Origin: Gammaproteobacteria bacterium
GTDB lineage: Bacteria; Pseudomonadota; Gammaproteobacteria; PS1; Pseudothioglobaceae
Assembly: GCA_029941485.1 (NCBI GenBank)
Contig: JAPYOZ010000035.1
Span: 1 to 8,577 of the forward strand
Direction: 5' to 3'
Length of the DNA: 8,577 bases
The notes beneath the pieces are model-generated. The model searched no databases and was not told the origin of the DNA. It saw nothing but the letters and a program-made list of their open reading frames with translations. Every line of letters begins with the position of its first letter. Position 1 is the stretch's first letter. Both the position numbers and the translations under genes were made by a program. Of the stretch, positions 6,518 to 8,577 are shown piece after piece.

Positions 6518-7516
6518 ATGGCAAAAACTTCAATGAAAAAAATGTTGGAGGCCGGTGTTCACTTTGGCCACCGTTCTCGCTTTTGGCATCCAAAAATGGA
6601 TCGCTATATTTACGGAACTCGTAACGGTGTTCACATCATCAACCTAGAAAAAACACTACCTTTGTTTAACGACGTGCTTAACTTTGCAAGCAAAACTGCT
6701 GCGCAAGGTAAGTCAATCTTATTTGTTGGCACAAAAAGAGCGGCAACAGATGCCATGAAAGAAGAGGCAATCAGATGTGGCATGCCATACGTTAATCATC
6801 GCTGGTTAGGTGGCATGATGACCAACTACAAAACAATCAAAGCGTCAATTAAACGCCTTAAAGACTTAGAATTTTTAGCCGAGGAAAACTTTACCCAATT
6901 TGGCAAAAAAGAAGCACTGATGATGACCAGAGAAATGGAAAAATTAGAGCGCAGTTTGGGTGGCATTAAAGACTTAGGCGGTATTCCCGACGTGGTTTTT
7001 GTAATCGACATTGGCCATGAAAGAAATGCCATTAAAGAGGCTCAAAAACTCCACCTTCCAATTATTGGTATTGTAGACACCAACCACAATCCAGAGGGTA
7101 TTGACTACGTAATTCCTGGCAACGATGACTCAATCAGAGCTATTCGCTACTACGCAAGGGAAATCGCTAATGCAGTTTTAGAGGCTAAAGCGTCGGCTGG
7201 TACGAAAGCAAAAGAAGCTCCAACTAAAAAAGTAGCTGAGAAAAAAGTACCTGCTAAAAAAGAAGAGTCAAAAACAAAAACGGTTGAAACTAAAAAAGTA
7301 GCTGAGAAAAAACCCGTTACTAAAAAAGAAGTAAAAGCTGAAACTGCGCCTGCCAAAAAAGCACCCGCTAAAAAGCCAGCTGCTAAAGCAGAAAAGCTTA
7401 ACAAAACAGCGCTTAATGCAATGAAAAAAGCAGAGCTAGCTGATTATGCAGATGCTCAAGGTGTTAAGGTTAATGCTAGCGACACTAAAGCACAAATGAT
7501 TGAAAAGCTTTCATAA
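6518..7516 (+). CDS. rpsB: 30S ribosomal protein S2 with Lys/Ala-rich tail and SAP/HeH-like C-terminus
   Basis: Residues 1-226 are a normal S2: MKKMLEAGVHFGHRSRFWHPKM at the start region, NHRWLGGMMTN near 93-103, GGIPDVVFVID near 154-164, IVDTNHNPEGIDYVIPGNDD near 185-204 and the AIRYYAREIANAV helix. E. coli S2 stops at about 241 residues; this protein has 332. Residues about 229-292 form a low-complexity Lys/Ala/Pro/Glu tail with PAKK/APAKK units, like histone H1 C-termini. Residues about 293-332 (MKKAELADYADAQGVKV, then TKAQMIEKL) resemble the helix-extension-helix of SAP/HeH/Rho-N motifs. The ATG has AGGAG 7 nt upstream. It forms an operon with tsf, 27 bp downstream, and follows a structured leader. 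The frame is continuous with no sign of assembly error. The core is certain; the tail's nucleic-acid binding is inferred. Confidence 0.96.
   Translation: MAKTSMKKMLEAGVHFGHRSRFWHPKMDRYIYGTRNGVHIINLEKTLPLFNDVLNFASKTAAQGKSILFVGTKRAATDAMKEEAIRCGMPYVNHRWLGGMMTNYKTIKASIKRLKDLEFLAEENFTQFGKKEALMMTREMEKLERSLGGIKDLGGIPDVVFVIDIGHERNAIKEAQKLHLPIIGIVDTNHNPEGIDYVIPGNDDSIRAIRYYAREIANAVLEAKASAGTKAKEAPTKKVAEKKVPAKKEESKTKTVETKKVAEKKPVTKKEVKAETAPAKKAPAKKPAAKAEKLNKTALNAMKKAELADYADAQGVKVNASDTKAQMIEKLS
7222..7312 (+). repeat. Exact 25-bp direct repeat within the rpsB tail
   Basis: The 25 bases at 7222-7246 recur exactly at 7288-7312, 66 bp (22 codons) apart and in frame. Both copies encode TKKVAEKK (residues 236-243 and 258-265). 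Identity at synonymous positions shows recent internal duplication or gene conversion, not just shared amino-acid bias. Confidence 0.88.
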
Positions 7517-7532
7517 AGCAAAAAACATTAAC

Positions 7533-7537
7533 AGGAG
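7533..7537 (+). promoter_or_regulatory. tsf ribosome binding site
   Basis: AGGAG in the 27-bp rpsB-tsf gap, 6 nt before the ATG at 7544. It fixes the tsf start and allows independent initiation. The gap holds no visible hairpin or promoter. Confidence 0.8.
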
Positions 7538-7543
7538 ACTACT

Positions 7544-8422
7544 ATGGCAATTACAGCAGCTTTAGTTAAAGAATTAAGAGGAAGAACAGGTGCAGGCATG
7601 ATGGACTGCAAAAAAGCCCTAACCGAAGCCAATGGCGACATGGAAGCGGCCATTGATTTAATGCGTACTTCTGGTGCTGCAAAAGCAGCAAAAAAATCCG
7701 GTCGTGTTGCAGCTGAAGGCTTGGTTAAAGTCAACATTAGTGATGACAACAAAACCGCAACAATCCTAGAAATTAACTCTGAAACTGACTTTGTGACTAA
7801 GGGTGATGCGTTCATTGGGTTTGTTGACACACTGGGCGCATTAGCACTTAAAACAACCCCTGCCAATATCGATGAGTTTTTAACACAAACACTAGACAAT
7901 GGCGATTCACTGGAAAAATCCAGAGAGGATATTGTTGCTAAAGTGGGTGAAAACGTTTCAATTAGACGCGTACAGACTGTTCAAACAGACAACGGTATTA
8001 TTGGTGCCTACAAGCACGGTGAGCGCATTGCCGTACTAACCTTGCTTGAAGGTGGTGATGAGGCATTAGCCAAAGACATTGCTATGCACATTGCAGCAAC
8101 AAAACCAGAGTGCATTACTGAGGAAGAACTGCCTGCAGACCTTTTAGAAAGAGAGAAGGCTATTTTTGTTGAGCAAGCAAGAGAATCTGGCAAACCAGAT
8201 AACATCATTGAAAAAATGATTGTTGGTCGCATGAAAAAATTTGTCAACGAAGTAACGCTTTATGGTCAAGCCTTTGTTAAGGATCCAGACACTACTGTTG
8301 GTGCACTTGCAAAGTCAAACGGTGCACAAGTTAAATCTTTTGTACGCTTTGAAGTGGGTGAGGGCATTGAAAAGAAAGAAGAAAACTTTGCCGACGAAGT
8401 GGCAGCCCAAATTAAAAGTTAG
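7544..8422 (+). CDS. tsf: Elongation factor Ts
   Basis: EF-Ts is the cytoplasmic nucleotide-exchange factor that removes GDP from EF-Tu. Its 292 residues compare with 283 in E. coli. Residues 1-55 form the UBA-like N-terminal domain, with VKELRGRTGAGMMDCKKAL and a following helix. The core contains INSETDFVTKGD, where the TDFV motif (81-84) contacts EF-Tu and disturbs its Mg site. The C-terminal half carries the family blocks AMHIAATKP and the helical insert around LLEREKAIFVEQARESGKP, and ends FVRFEVGEGIEKKEENFADEVAAQIK. It is the second gene of the rpsB operon. Transcription probably runs about 125 nt past the stop to the terminator at 8546-8571. No pyrH or frr, often found next, fits in the remaining window. 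Confidence 0.97.
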   Translation: MAITAALVKELRGRTGAGMMDCKKALTEANGDMEAAIDLMRTSGAAKAAKKSGRVAAEGLVKVNISDDNKTATILEINSETDFVTKGDAFIGFVDTLGALALKTTPANIDEFLTQTLDNGDSLEKSREDIVAKVGENVSIRRVQTVQTDNGIIGAYKHGERIAVLTLLEGGDEALAKDIAMHIAATKPECITEEELPADLLEREKAIFVEQARESGKPDNIIEKMIVGRMKKFVNEVTLYGQAFVKDPDTTVGALAKSNGAQVKSFVRFEVGEGIEKKEENFADEVAAQIKS

Positions 8423-8425
8423 CCA

Positions 8426-8485
8426 TTAATCTGCAACAACTGATGTAGCAGCTACTAAAGTAGCAATTGTAATTAATGTTTTCAT
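8426..8485 (-). CDS. 19-residue signal-peptide-like ORF, possible gene remnant
   Basis: On the - strand an ATG at 8485 opens the frame MKTLITIATLVAATSVVAD, stopping with TAA at 8428-8426, four bases short of the tsf stop. The upstream TAAGGAA (8497-8491) places AAGGA 6 nt before the ATG, a good ribosome site. The peptide has the form of a Sec signal peptide: Lys at position 2, a hydrophobic core, and VVA before Asp as a plausible signal-peptidase I site. No mature domain follows. Reading on in any continuation would run antisense into tsf. It may be the stub of a deleted secreted-protein gene, a tiny membrane peptide, or chance. I do not recognise it. Confidence 0.35.
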   Translation of the reverse strand: MKTLITIATLVAATSVVAD

Positions 8486-8504
8486 AATATTTCCTTATTA
8501 AAAT

Positions 8505-8527
8505 ATATGAGTCTATAAGACGCATAT
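8505..8527 (-). repeat. Imperfect inverted repeat upstream of the small - strand ORF
   Basis: ATATGAGTC (8505-8513) and GACGCATAT (8519-8527) are complementary at eight of nine positions around TATAA. It lies 20 bp upstream of the small - strand ATG in very AT-rich sequence and could be an operator or a second 3'-UTR hairpin of tsf. Confidence 0.4.
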
Positions 8528-8545
8528 TGTATGTTTTATGTATAA

Positions 8546-8571
8546 AAAAACCACCCTCTCGGGTGGTTTTT
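8546..8571 (+). terminator. Strong, probably bidirectional intrinsic terminator after tsf
   Basis: CCACCC (8551-8556) and GGGTGG (8561-8566) form a perfect GC-rich stem with a TCTC loop. Flanking A and T runs extend it to 11 bp. The T-run (8567-8571) serves + strand transcripts from rpsB-tsf; the A-run (8544-8550) reads as seven Ts on the - strand and would stop transcripts coming from the right. Confidence 0.88.
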
Positions 8572-8577
8572 AGCTTG

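Noticed and set aside
7222..7312. Programmed frameshifting at A6G runs in the rpsB tail
   Set aside because: The runs are phased AAA-AAA-G, not the efficient A-AAA-AAG phase, no stimulatory hairpin is evident, and the zero frame encodes a sensible terminal motif.
7150..7404. Hydrophobic 84-codon - strand ORF opposite the rpsB tail
   Set aside because: Its Phe/Ala/Leu composition is simply the complement of Lys/Ala codons on the + strand; no start signal was seen.
7517..7543. Terminator or attenuator between rpsB and tsf
   Set aside because: The 27-bp gap shows only an A-rich stretch and the tsf ribosome site, with no stem.
7528..7899. 123-codon - strand ORF opposite tsf
   Set aside because: Complement of the conserved EF-Ts N-terminal and TDFV region; no ribosome site.

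Overview
The window is an AT-rich bacterial housekeeping segment with all eight recognised genes on the + strand: a 5'-truncated ubiB, rplY (long CTC-type L25), pth, ychF, gpmI, rpe, rpsB and tsf. The gene set, the rplY-pth-ychF order, the UbiB-type ubiquinone kinase and the protein sequences suggest a gammaproteobacterium. The base composition and protein style fit a low-GC lineage such as the marine sulfur-oxidising SUP05/Thioglobaceae group or related symbionts. That placement is inference, not a database match. I see no insertion sequence, tRNA, rRNA, CRISPR array or phage gene.

Layout. Bases 3-1478 hold most of ubiB (quinone biosynthesis). An 119-bp gap carries a possible promoter and a terminator-like hairpin with a long T-tract just before the rplY ribosome binding site. 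From rplY through gpmI (1598-5580) the genes are tightly packed (gaps of 21, 2 and 21 bp) and probably co-transcribed: a ribosomal protein, the peptidyl-tRNA recycling enzyme, a ribosome-associated ATPase and a glycolytic mutase. A 40-bp gap with a possible promoter and a small dyad precedes rpe (pentose phosphate/Calvin cycle). A 225-bp gap then carries a strong promoter candidate and a richly folded leader for the rpsB-tsf operon. The operon ends at a strong, probably bidirectional terminator at 8546-8571. Between tsf and that terminator, on the - strand, lies a 19-codon ORF with a good Shine-Dalgarno sequence that reads as a complete signal peptide and nothing more.

Most unusual points. 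(1) Ribosomal protein S2 is about 100 residues longer than the E. coli protein. The extra part is a histone-H1-like Lys/Ala/Pro tail followed by about 40 residues resembling a SAP/HeH/Rho-N helix-extension-helix nucleic-acid-binding motif. (2) L25 in the same window has the opposite kind of tail, acidic and glycine-rich, built from 9-bp and 15-bp tandem repeats. (3) The rpsB leader can form a perfect 13-bp hairpin, a three-tier imperfect hairpin and a hairpin next to the Shine-Dalgarno sequence whose arms can exchange with the preceding one, fitting S2 autoregulation. No wholly new multi-gene system is evident; the novelty lies in the ribosomal-protein extensions, the leaders and the tiny secreted-peptide ORF.
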